DNA from: a virus
Direction: 5' to 3' (one strand)
Length of the DNA stretch: 38,612 nt
Virus record (IMG/VR): IMGVR_UViG_3300042691_037568
Span: 1-38,612 of that record
Of this stretch, positions 25,055 to 32,133 are shown one piece after another (position 1 is the stretch's first letter; each line of letters begins with the position of its first letter). A model generated the notes under the pieces. It worked only from the letters and a program-made list of their open reading frames with translations. It did no database searches and was not told the DNA's origin. The translations under genes were made by a program, and so were the position numbers.

Positions 25055-25481
25055 GGAAATAAAATTAGATACACCATTTGATTATAACGTAGTTTCAGGT
25101 ACAGTAGACAACAAAAACCCCAAATCAATTTATGTACAAATATCAGCATGGGGTAAACCAAAAAAATATGAAGAAGTTAATTATGATTTTATAATTAAAA
25201 ATAAAGCTAAAGGGGTAAAACAAAAACTTTTTCAAATATTAGACGAAGATTTCTTTTATAAGAAAAAAACTATCGTAGATTTTAATATGGCTTCTTCTGG
25301 GATTAGTAGTGAAAAAAGAAGTTATATGTCAGTAGAACTTACTTTTTTTAAAAAAGAACCATTATTACCAATAAACTCAGATAACCTACAATCTAAAATA
25401 AGTTACATATCAGAAAAATTAATTTCTGAGTTTTTTGAAAAGGATGACCATTTTATATTTTACAAAAAAAAGGGGGATTAA
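25041..25481 (+). CDS. Hypothetical protein upstream of prohead protease
   Basis: This 146-residue protein (MGRGKEIKLDTPFDYNVVSG, later NMASSGISSEKRSYMSVELT and ISEFFEKDDHFIFYKKKGD) has a mixed alpha/beta pattern. No family is recognised. Its stop codon lies in the loop of a terminator hairpin. It sits between the lysis pair and the protease, in the head-morphogenesis cluster. Confidence 0.65.
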   Translation: MGRGKEIKLDTPFDYNVVSGTVDNKNPKSIYVQISAWGKPKKYEEVNYDFIIKNKAKGVKQKLFQILDEDFFYKKKTIVDFNMASSGISSEKRSYMSVELTFFKKEPLLPINSDNLQSKISYISEKLISEFFEKDDHFIFYKKKGD

Positions 25482-25498
25482 TGTCCCTCTTTTTTTTT
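25466..25498 (+). terminator. Intrinsic terminator overlapping the stop codon
   Basis: The stem AAAAGGGGGA / TCCCTCTTTT, with one G-U pair and loop TTAATG, contains the TAA stop of the gene it ends and is followed by T residues. Confidence 0.75.
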
Positions 25499-25532
25499 AT
25501 ATCATTTAAAAAATAATTTTATTTAAATTTTA

Positions 25533-25544
25533 ACATATTTATAG
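25533..25544 (+). promoter_or_regulatory. ATATTTAT promoter motif before prohead protease
   Basis: ACATATTTATAG ends 14 bases before the protease ATG and should drive the protease plus the following cargo genes. Confidence 0.6.
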
Positions 25545-25556
25545 AGAAATATAAAT

Positions 25557-26324
25557 ATGAAAATATTAAAACCAAATGAAGCGGGATATGGCTTTTTAGT
25601 GGAATATGATTCTGGATATATTAGTCCTGAGTTAAGTTGCCCCGATGGTGTTTGCACAAATCACAATTTAATAAAAGAATTTAAATCTGGTACAAATCTA
25701 GGTTTAGATGGTGAACTACCTGATAAAATAGAAATCTATGCTGTTTTACAAAAATGGGGTGTAGAAAATAAAAATGGTAGAGTTTATCCTGAGGATATCC
25801 TAAAAAGAGAGGCGAAAAGATATCAAGAGTTTATTGACATGGGTACGTCTTTAGGGGAATTAAATCACCCCGAATCTTCTATCATTGATGCTGATAGGGT
25901 TTCCCATAGAATAACTGAAATATGGTGGGAAGGTAGAACTTTAATGGGTAAAATGGAGTTAGACACAACACCAGGTTATCATAAAATGGGTATTATCTCT
26001 TCTGTTGGGGATAAGGTATTAAATATGATTAGAAAAGGGTGGACAGTAGGTATTTCATCAAGGGGAGTTGGTTCATTAAAAAATGAAAATGGTAAAAATG
26101 TTGTACAAAAAGATTTTGAATTAATTTGTTGGGACATCGTAACATCACCTTCTACACCTGGCTCTTGGATTTCTACTAATGAAAAGGATTTAACCCCTTA
26201 TACGGAATCTACTGATAAAAAAATAGATTTATTAAATAATAGTTCAAATATAATAGTGGATAACCTATATTTATCTGAAAATGAGTCTAAATTATTAAAC
26301 AACTTAAATAAATTTTTATTGTGA
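25557..26324 (+). CDS. Prohead core protease (T4 gp21-like)
   Basis: This 255-residue serine protease of the herpes/T4 prohead type has IYAVLQKWGVENKNGRVYP, then SLGELNHPESS with catalytic His104, GWTVGISSRGVGS with the Ser167/168 nucleophile, and FELICWDIVTSPSTPGSW with a candidate third residue, Asp193. In T4 this enzyme cuts core and capsid proteins after I/L-x-E and then digests itself. Its stop overlaps the GTG of the first small targeted protein. Four leader-bearing genes follow, so protease and substrates are made together. Confidence 0.88.
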   Translation: MKILKPNEAGYGFLVEYDSGYISPELSCPDGVCTNHNLIKEFKSGTNLGLDGELPDKIEIYAVLQKWGVENKNGRVYPEDILKREAKRYQEFIDMGTSLGELNHPESSIIDADRVSHRITEIWWEGRTLMGKMELDTTPGYHKMGIISSVGDKVLNMIRKGWTVGISSRGVGSLKNENGKNVVQKDFELICWDIVTSPSTPGSWISTNEKDLTPYTESTDKKIDLLNNSSNIIVDNLYLSENESKLLNNLNKFLL

Positions 26325-26632
26325 AAAAAATAATCAAATTAACTGAACAGGATATTGAGAGGTTGGTTAAAAAAATTCTTAAAGAAAACGATGACATGGG
26401 GTGGATGGAAAATACATACAATACTGACCAACACACACAAGAAGAAATGAATCGTGTATGGGAGGATTTAAATGAATTAAACAATGATGAAGTTTTCGAA
26501 TTAATGGAATTAACTTTTAATGAAGAAAGGATGAGTGTTGAGGATTTTGTTAATCATCTACCAACAAGTTTTGATTATGATTATAACTATATTGTTTCTG
26601 TTTTGAAACAAATACAAAATGAAGGGATATGA
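26321..26632 (+). CDS. Capsid-targeted-type small protein 1
   Basis: This 103-residue protein starts with GTG that overlaps the protease stop. The leader MKKIIKLTEQDIERLVKKIL ends with KEND, giving L-T-E at 7-9 and L-K-E at 20-22, both fitting the prohead-protease rule. Next comes NDDMGWMENTYN, a variant of the DFDW module. The acidic helical body (ELNNDEVFELMELTFNEERM) matches no family I know. I infer an internal head protein that is trimmed and injected. Confidence 0.7.
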   Translation: MKKIIKLTEQDIERLVKKILKENDDMGWMENTYNTDQHTQEEMNRVWEDLNELNNDEVFELMELTFNEERMSVEDFVNHLPTSFDYDYNYIVSVLKQIQNEGI

Positions 26633-27102
26633 AAAAAGTAATAAAATTAAACGAAAAATCTCTTGAGTCTTTGGTGAATAAAATTATCAAAGAAGAAAAA
26701 ATTCAAGAAGCTCTACCAAGAAGAGAACGTGAAAGACACCAAACTAATTGGAGAAAAAGAGAATTTGAACCTTACGATAGAGAAAAAGATATAATGGGTG
26801 CTTTTGGTCCTTATTCTAGTGATGTACCACCTAACGTTATTTCTTATTTAAGAAAAAACCCAAGAACATTTTTACAAAGAGTTGTGGATATCTATGGAAT
26901 GGATAAAGTATTAGACTTTATTGGTTATCAACAACCAGAAATGGCGGAAGGATATGATTCATACATGGGTGATTTCGTTAATAAAATGTATAAAGAATAC
27001 AAAGAAGGTAAAATATCAAAAGAAGAATTAAAATCTTTAATACCACATTTAGAAAGACATGAAAAAGAAAAACTTCTTAATCTTCTACAACCAAAAAATT
27101 AA
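26629..27102 (+). CDS. Capsid-targeted-type small protein 2
   Basis: This 157-residue protein begins MKKVIKLNEKSLESLVNKII then KEEK, with L-N-E at 7-9 and I-K-E at 20-22. The body is strongly charged (ALPRRERERHQTNWRKREFE) and carries EGYDSYMGDFVNKMYKEY, the YDSYMGD motif found three times in the large acidic protein. It overlaps the previous gene (ATGA). A basic, processed internal protein could bind packaged DNA. Function is otherwise unknown. Confidence 0.7.
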   Translation: MKKVIKLNEKSLESLVNKIIKEEKIQEALPRRERERHQTNWRKREFEPYDREKDIMGAFGPYSSDVPPNVISYLRKNPRTFLQRVVDIYGMDKVLDFIGYQQPEMAEGYDSYMGDFVNKMYKEYKEGKISKEELKSLIPHLERHEKEKLLNLLQPKN

Positions 27103-27110
27103 ATAATTTT

Positions 27111-27155
27111 TTGCGCAAGCTGCAAGCTTAAGCAGCTAAAGCAAAAGCAAGCAAA
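27111..27155 (+). repeat. AGC-rich palindrome cluster in the cargo operon
   Basis: In a 64-base gap, TTGCGCAA is followed by AGCTGC, loop AAGCTTAA, GCAGCT (27118-27137) and then AAGC-type short repeats. This is a strong local hairpin in AT-rich surroundings. It has no T tract, so it may regulate or stabilise the mRNA of the next gene rather than end transcription. Confidence 0.5.
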
Positions 27156-27166
27156 ATAAAAAAAAA

Positions 27167-27484
27167 ATGAAAAATAAAGTAATAAGATTAACTGAATCAG
27201 ATTTAGAAAAATTAGTTAAAAAAATTATTAACGAAGCTGAAGAAATTGACCCTAACGATTCTTCTAATAACCAACCAGAAGAAAACCAAGATAACCCACA
27301 AGACGTTAAACTCTTTCTAGACGCGATGAAAAAATATTTTATGCAAAAATATCCAAAATTTGCCTCTAGAATTAACACCAAAAAAGAAAAAGCTATGCTT
27401 TTAGCAGCTTTAGCTAATGAACTACAAGTAGATTCAAGTATGATTAATTTAGCTAAATCTGAACTTAAAAAATTAGGAATGTAA
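27167..27484 (+). CDS. Capsid-targeted-type small protein 3
   Basis: This 105-residue protein begins MKNKVIRLTESDLEKLVKKI then INEAEE, with L-T-E at 8-10 and I-N-E at 21-23, a textbook I-x-E followed by Ala as in T4 internal proteins. A disordered linker (DPNDSSNNQPEENQDNPQD) leads to a helical domain (LFLDAMKKYFMQKYPKFASR, LAALANELQVDSSMINLAKS). No family is recognised. An A-rich leader precedes the ATG. Confidence 0.7.
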   Translation: MKNKVIRLTESDLEKLVKKIINEAEEIDPNDSSNNQPEENQDNPQDVKLFLDAMKKYFMQKYPKFASRINTKKEKAMLLAALANELQVDSSMINLAKSELKKLGM

Positions 27485-27485
27485 A

Positions 27486-28010
27486 ATGAATATTCGTAAA
27501 ATCATAAAAGAAGAATTACTTAAAGAAGCAGGTGGATATGATTCACCTGAAATTATGTCCCAACACGCTGGACATGTTATGGGTAGTTTAAAAACAACTA
27601 TTAAAGACTTAAATTTTGGTTTAATGGGTTTCATAGAATTACTGAGTAATGCAGATGTTAGTCATTTAGAAATGAATGAGGAAATAGAATCTTTAAATGA
27701 TTTAATTTTAGATTCAAAATTAATTGTTAAAATTCTTATTGAAGAATTTACTGAAGATAGATTAGTTGAAGAAAGTAAAAAATTAATTGTACAATTAGAT
27801 TCTTTAGAAGGTAGATTAAAATTTTTAAATAATTTAAAATTTGACTACACTACTAAACAGTACAAACAAAGTTTGGCAGAAAAAATATTAGAATTTTCTA
27901 ATTTTTTAAATACCTATATTAAGACTATTATAGAAACAGATAAAATTTTTGGTAAGAGATTAAGTGGTAAAAATAGAGGCTGGTCTGGTGACCAAATAAA
28001 TGTAAATTAA
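27486..28010 (+). CDS. Capsid-targeted-type protein 4
   Basis: This 174-residue protein starts MNIRKIIKEELLKEAGGYDS: I-K-E at 7-9 and L-K-E|A at 12-15. The first ten residues equal those of the lysozyme at 34011, yet the codons differ at several wobble positions, so selection acts on the peptide. The rest is helical (GHVMGSLKTTIKDLNFGLMG, SKKLIVQLDSLEGRLKFLNN) without membrane segments. It starts one base after the previous stop. I infer packaging into the head; the activity is unknown. Confidence 0.7.
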   Translation: MNIRKIIKEELLKEAGGYDSPEIMSQHAGHVMGSLKTTIKDLNFGLMGFIELLSNADVSHLEMNEEIESLNDLILDSKLIVKILIEEFTEDRLVEESKKLIVQLDSLEGRLKFLNNLKFDYTTKQYKQSLAEKILEFSNFLNTYIKTIIETDKIFGKRLSGKNRGWSGDQINVN

Positions 28011-28091
28011 TAAAATACTTTATTTAGTTATTTACAAATAAAAAAAAATATAAGATTATTAACTTAATAATAATTTTAAAATTTTTTAAAC

Positions 28092-28325
28092 ATGGGAGAC
28101 CAAATCACAAATTTTTTCTTAGTTAAAGTTGAGTTTGAAACAGTAAACGAACAAACAGGAAAACCAAAAAAAATTAAAACACAGTATTTAGTTGACTCAA
28201 TGACTTGTACTGAGGCTGAAGCTAGAACACATGAGTACTTAAAGGGTACGGTGTTAGATTATGAAATTGTATCAGCTGTTAAATCACCAATTGAAGACGT
28301 AATTAAAGTTGAAGTTACAGCTTAA
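28092..28325 (+). CDS. DUF4494-like protein
   Basis: This 77-residue protein reads FFLVKVEFETVNEQTGKPKK, then TQYLVDSMTCTEAEARTHEY. The pattern K-V-x-[FY]-E…G-x-x-K-K…YLVD(A/S)…TEAEAR is that of DUF4494, a small domain mainly of Bacteroidota and their phages. It forms its own short unit between an AT-rich gap and a terminator. It is the best single hint at the host phylum. Function unknown. Confidence 0.7.
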   Translation: MGDQITNFFLVKVEFETVNEQTGKPKKIKTQYLVDSMTCTEAEARTHEYLKGTVLDYEIVSAVKSPIEDVIKVEVTA

Positions 28326-28338
28326 TTGAAATTTTAAA

Positions 28339-28368
28339 AAAGACTCAGAAATGAGTCTTTTTTTTTTA
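28339..28368 (+). terminator. Intrinsic terminator with GAAA loop
   Basis: A perfect 9-base stem AAAGACTCA / TGAGTCTTT closed by a GAAA tetraloop and followed by a T tract ends the DUF4494-like gene. Confidence 0.92.
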
Positions 28369-28371
28369 ATA

Positions 28372-28383
28372 AGATATTTATTA
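28372..28383 (+). promoter_or_regulatory. GATATTTAT promoter motif before third fibre gene
   Basis: AGATATTTATTA ends 15 bases (octamer to ATG) before the fibre gene, directly after a terminator. Confidence 0.65.
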
Positions 28384-28396
28384 AAAAAAAACAAAA

Positions 28397-30181
28397 ATGA
28401 GTTCAATTAATGTCAATAATATCTACCCTTTTACCACAAATGGGCCAATAACTTTAAGTAATACAACCAAATTTACAATAAATTCAAGTCTAGAAAATGG
28501 TAATCAAACAGTAGCATCTGGAAATTATTCTCATGCTGAAGGTTTAGGGACAACAGCTTTACAAAACTATTCTCATGCTGAAGGTTATTTAACAAAATCT
28601 TTGGGTGGTGGTTGTCACTCTGAAGGGTTTTGGACTACTGCTGATGCTATTGGTTCTCACACTGAAGGTTATTATACAACAGCATCAGGATATCATTCTC
28701 ATGCTGAAGGTAGTTATACGATGACATCAGGATATTATTCACACGCTGAAGGTCAATATACATCATCTTTAGGTGAATCTTCACACGCTGAAGGTGTTAG
28801 TAATGTTGCAATAGGTAATGCTTCCCATGTTGAGGGTTCTTTAAATGCTTCAGTTGGTTACGCTTCACACGCTGAAGGTGTTGAGACAACAGCTCTAGCT
28901 GATTACTCTCACACTGAAGGTATTTATACAATTGCTAACGGTCAGGGGCAACATGTTTCAGGTTTGTGGAATCTAACTGCGTCAACAGAAGGAGCTTTTA
29001 TCATAGGTAATGGTAATGAATTTAATAGAAGTAATCTATTATTTGCGGCAAATAAACAGGTTGAGGTTTTTGGTAAAACAAAAACAACAAATTTCCAAAT
29101 GACTTCTGGAGCAACAGCAGGTTACGTTCTTACATCAGATGCTTTAGGTAATGGTAGATGGTCACAAGTAACAGGAAGTGGTTCTTCTATTTTTACAGGA
29201 AACACACCGTCAACATGTATAAATAACATATATTTAACAAACATAAATGCTTGTTCACCAGCTTCTTCTATAATTTTTAGAAATAAAAGACAGTCTAATA
29301 ATTCTATAGCTAATGGTACACTTTCACACGCTGAAGGTTTACAAACAACAGCACAAGGTTCTTATTCTCATTCAGAAGGAAATTTAACTACATCTTTAGG
29401 TTTATATTCTCACTCTGAAGGGTATCAAACCACATCCTTAGGTCTTTGGTCCCATTCAGAAGGTCTTCAAAATAAATCAATAGGGGTATCTTCACACGCT
29501 GAAGGTTTACAAACAACCTCTATTGGAAATGGTTCACATACGGAAGGTTTAGGGACAATAGCTCAAGGAGCTGTCCAAACTGTTGTGGGTAGATATAATT
29601 TAACCGCATCAACAGAAGGGGCTTTTATAATTGGGAATGGTTTAACTGGTTCAAATAGAAGTAATTTATTAGTTGCGGTTAACAATCAAGTTGAGGTAAT
29701 TGGTAAAACAAAAACAACAAATTTCCAAATGACTTCTGGAGCAACAGCAGGTTACGTTCTTACATCAGATGCTTTAGGTAATGGTTCTTGGCAATTAGCT
29801 CAATCTAATGGTTTCCAATATTATACAGTTGTAACAATCACAAACTCACAAATACTAACGTTATCATCAATTCCGGTTCAAATATTACCACAACCAGGGG
29901 TTAATAAATATTATGATTTTAAAGTTTATTTTGAGTATACTTATGGTACTACCACTTATATTTCTAATCCGGTTTATTTAGTTGATAGTACTTTTAAACC
30001 TATCTCAAACCCAATCGACATACAACTACCAAATAACGTGATATTAATTAGTGATATGAACACATCCTCTAACTATTCACCCGTTAATTCAAATTTAAAT
30101 GTAACAACATCATCAGACCCAACTAATGGTGATGGTAGTTTAAAGGTTAAAATTTATTATAATATAATAGATTTTGGTTAA
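28397..30181 (+). CDS. YadA-head-like fibre protein with duplicated head modules
   Basis: This 594-residue protein contains two consecutive head modules. Repeats of the SHAEG type span about 47-190 and 305-395, each followed by the cap (NLTASTEGAFIIGNG, RSNLL, FQMTSGATAGYVLTSDALGN). Between them lies the FTGNTPSTCINNIYLTNINA linker, also seen in the fibre at the window start. The C-terminal 120 residues are a distinct beta domain (YTVVTITNSQILTLSSIPVQ, YFEYTYGTTTYISNPVYLVD). It is a paralogue of the two fibre genes at 2-3135 but lies inside the head cluster. It is probably an alternative receptor-binding fibre or a head fibre. Confidence 0.8.
   Translation: MSSINVNNIYPFTTNGPITLSNTTKFTINSSLENGNQTVASGNYSHAEGLGTTALQNYSHAEGYLTKSLGGGCHSEGFWTTADAIGSHTEGYYTTASGYHSHAEGSYTMTSGYYSHAEGQYTSSLGESSHAEGVSNVAIGNASHVEGSLNASVGYASHAEGVETTALADYSHTEGIYTIANGQGQHVSGLWNLTASTEGAFIIGNGNEFNRSNLLFAANKQVEVFGKTKTTNFQMTSGATAGYVLTSDALGNGRWSQVTGSGSSIFTGNTPSTCINNIYLTNINACSPASSIIFRNKRQSNNSIANGTLSHAEGLQTTAQGSYSHSEGNLTTSLGLYSHSEGYQTTSLGLWSHSEGLQNKSIGVSSHAEGLQTTSIGNGSHTEGLGTIAQGAVQTVVGRYNLTASTEGAFIIGNGLTGSNRSNLLVAVNNQVEVIGKTKTTNFQMTSGATAGYVLTSDALGNGSWQLAQSNGFQYYTVVTITNSQILTLSSIPVQILPQPGVNKYYDFKVYFEYTYGTTTYISNPVYLVDSTFKPISNPIDIQLPNNVILISDMNTSSNYSPVNSNLNVTTSSDPTNGDGSLKVKIYYNIIDFG
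29071..29785 (+). repeat. Exact 85-base repeat (29071-29155 and 29701-29785)
   Basis: Two identical 85-base segments encode the FGKTKTTNFQMTSGATAGYV-type cap end of the two head modules, 630 bases apart. Flanking DNA is only similar, so the identity suggests recent module duplication or gene conversion. Confidence 0.9.
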
Positions 30182-30193
30182 AAATTAATATTT

Positions 30194-30622
30194 TTAATCT
30201 TGGTATTCTTTTGGTAAGCCTATTTTATCAGCTATTTTCTTAAATAAACCAGTATGTTCTTTATAAGAAGGTAAATCCTCACCGACACATGCGTGTATTA
30301 ATTCATGAGTAATAACCCATTTCAAATATTCTTTATTTTTTAAAGCTTTTGACTTAATACCCATTAAACCATTTTCACCATTTTTTGGGTGGTTAAATCC
30401 AGCAATTTTACCATCTTTAATAGAATCATCTATTTTTATATCTATTTTAGGCATATTACAATTTTTACCAGTAATATCAAAGTAGATTTTTTTAATCTTA
30501 CCCTCAATACTATTTTTTAAATCTTTGATTTGGGTTAAATCGTCACTTTCTTTAATCAGATAGTGTTTTTTTGATTCTAAAATCAAAACTCTTTTTACAG
30601 TATTTCTAATATTTTTTATCAT
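30194..30622 (-). CDS. SprT-like zinc metallopeptidase with capsid-targeting-like leader
   Basis: I start at the ATG at 30622, because the promoter motif lies inside the longer possible frame. The 142-residue product begins MIKNIRNTVKRVLILESKKH and YLIKESDD, with L-x-E sites (ILE at 14-16, IKE at 23-25). The catalytic part is WVITHELIHACVGEDLPSYK then EHTGLFKKIADKIGLPKEY: an HExxH zinc site with a downstream His in EHTGLF, as in SprT/SprT-like peptidases. It is the only minus-strand gene within the head cluster. The inferred role is a protease carried in the head and delivered at infection. It could instead act late on virion proteins. Confidence 0.75.
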   Translation of the reverse strand: MIKNIRNTVKRVLILESKKHYLIKESDDLTQIKDLKNSIEGKIKKIYFDITGKNCNMPKIDIKIDDSIKDGKIAGFNHPKNGENGLMGIKSKALKNKEYLKWVITHELIHACVGEDLPSYKEHTGLFKKIADKIGLPKEYQD

Positions 30623-30626
30623 ACTT

Positions 30627-30638
30627 AGATAAATATCA
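30627..30638 (-). promoter_or_regulatory. GATATTTAT promoter motif for the metallopeptidase
   Basis: On the minus strand TGATATTTATCT ends 6 bases before the ATG. It shows that the motif follows gene direction, not genome strand. Confidence 0.65.
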
Positions 30639-30687
30639 CAAAAAAAATAAATGTTTTTATAAAAAAAATTAATCTTTTCCACATTTA

Positions 30688-30699
30688 TTGAATATTTAT
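30688..30699 (+). promoter_or_regulatory. ATATTTAT promoter motif before scaffold gene
   Basis: TGAATATTTATT lies 61 bases before the scaffold ATG, an unusually long leader in this genome. A hairpin (30709-30722) lies in that leader. Confidence 0.55.
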
Positions 30700-30702
30700 T
30701 TG

Positions 30703-30727
30703 GAAACATGCATTATCTAATGCTGTT
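30703..30727 (+). promoter_or_regulatory. Hairpin in the 5' leader of the scaffold mRNA
   Basis: GCATTA, two bases, TAATGC form a perfect inverted repeat, flanked by AAAC and GTTT that may extend the stem around a small bulge. It is either a translational or stability element or a regulator-binding palindrome. Confidence 0.4.
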
Positions 30728-30759
30728 TTAAAATAATAATTTATTAAAAATAAAAAAAA

Positions 30760-32100
30760 ATGGCAGAAAAAAGAAAGTCTATCATCGACGAAGCCCTTCT
30801 AGAAAGTGAGCAAATTGAAAAAGCTTTTGAGGCCAACGCGAAAGAAATACTGACTCGTACAATGAGTTCAGAAATTGAAGACATGGTAAAGGAATCTTTA
30901 GAAGGTTCGATTGGTTTAATGGAGGATGAAGATGAAGAAGAAATTGATTTAGATTTGGACTTAGGTTCAGATGAAGCCGAAGCAGGCGCTAGTGATGACC
31001 TAGACATTGATTTAGGTGATGAAGAAGATGACGAAGATGGTTTAGGTTTAGTTGACAACTTAAATTTAGGTAATGATGATGAAGGTGTGATGGTAAATGA
31101 CCTTACATCTGAAAAAAACATTAATAAAGTTATCGATGTTTTCAAAAAAATGAGTCCAGAAGATGAAATCGAAGTTGTTCAAACTGAAACTGGGGTTGAA
31201 CTTAAGGATAATGAAACTGGTGCCGAATATGTAATAAATTTAGGTGGTGACGATGAAGAGGATGAAGACTTTGATTTAGAGCTTGGTGACGATGAAGAGG
31301 ATGAAGACTTTGATTTAGAGCTTGGTGACGATGAAGAGGATGAATTTGAAAATGAGACTTCTGAAGGTACTATCTATGAAATCGTTTTAGACGAAGATGA
31401 TTATATGACTGAAATTGGTGCCGCTTCTGGAAGAGGTACTGAACATCTTGACATGTTAAGAGATTTTTGTAGAAAATGTAAAGAAGACTCAGATAATATG
31501 AGTAATGCTGATAAAAAAGATTGTGCAGAAAATTGTGAAGGAATGGAAGAAGGTAGATCACCAAGAACACTTGGTAAAGCTTCTAAATTACCGAACAGAA
31601 AATCTGCTGACATCAGTAATAATCGTATGAAAATGGGTGAATCTAGAAATCCTAAATTTTTACAGTTAGTTAACGAAAACAAAGTTCTTAAAAATAAAGT
31701 AACCTCAATTGTTGATGAGAATGAGACGCTTAAAGAAGATTACAATAAAATGGTATCAGCACTTAAGCAATTCAGAGACAAACTTAATGAGGTAGCAGTT
31801 TTTAATAGTAATTTAACTTATTCAGTAAGATTATTTACAGAAAATACTACTACTAAAGAAGAAAAATTAGAAATAATCAAAAGATTTGATGATGTTAAAA
31901 CTCTTAAAGAATCTAAAAATATTTACAAACAATTAATTAAAGAGATTTCTAAAAAGGAACCAATCAAAGAATCTATTGAAACTAGGTTAAATGAAACAAA
32001 ATCAAGTGGATCATTAACAGAAATTAATGAATCAAAAGTTTATTCTAATCCTGAGCTAGAAAAAATGAAAAAGCTTTGGGACTACAAATATAAACAATAA
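30760..32100 (+). CDS. Prohead scaffold/core protein (T4 gp22-like)
   Basis: This 446-residue protein lies directly upstream of the capsid gene, as gp22 does in T4. It starts MAEKRKSIIDEALLESEQIE with several I/L-x-E sites, then long acidic tandem repeats (GDDEEDEDFDLEL), an RNPKFLQLVNENKVLKNKVT coiled-coil region (about 305-350), and a helical C-terminus ending KKLWDYKYKQ. Scaffold proteins of this type fill the prohead and are degraded by the prohead protease, which fits the many cleavage-like sites. The call rests on position and composition more than on residue identity. Confidence 0.75.
   Translation: MAEKRKSIIDEALLESEQIEKAFEANAKEILTRTMSSEIEDMVKESLEGSIGLMEDEDEEEIDLDLDLGSDEAEAGASDDLDIDLGDEEDDEDGLGLVDNLNLGNDDEGVMVNDLTSEKNINKVIDVFKKMSPEDEIEVVQTETGVELKDNETGAEYVINLGGDDEEDEDFDLELGDDEEDEDFDLELGDDEEDEFENETSEGTIYEIVLDEDDYMTEIGAASGRGTEHLDMLRDFCRKCKEDSDNMSNADKKDCAENCEGMEEGRSPRTLGKASKLPNRKSADISNNRMKMGESRNPKFLQLVNENKVLKNKVTSIVDENETLKEDYNKMVSALKQFRDKLNEVAVFNSNLTYSVRLFTENTTTKEEKLEIIKRFDDVKTLKESKNIYKQLIKEISKKEPIKESIETRLNETKSSGSLTEINESKVYSNPELEKMKKLWDYKYKQ
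31246..31343 (+). repeat. 39-base acidic tandem repeat in scaffold gene
   Basis: Two identical 39-base units (31246-31284 and 31285-31323) and a 20-base partial third encode GDDEEDEDFDLEL. Perfect identity suggests slippage-type expansion. Confidence 0.9.
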
Positions 32101-32133
32101 TAAAAAATAACAAAAATTAAAAACCAAAAAAAA

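Noticed and set aside
30623-30709. Longer N-terminus for the SprT-like gene starting MFPNKYSINV
   Set aside because: The upstream extension translates through the promoter motif (CDIYLS) and is AT-rich noise; the ATG at 30622 gives the leader pattern seen in other genes.
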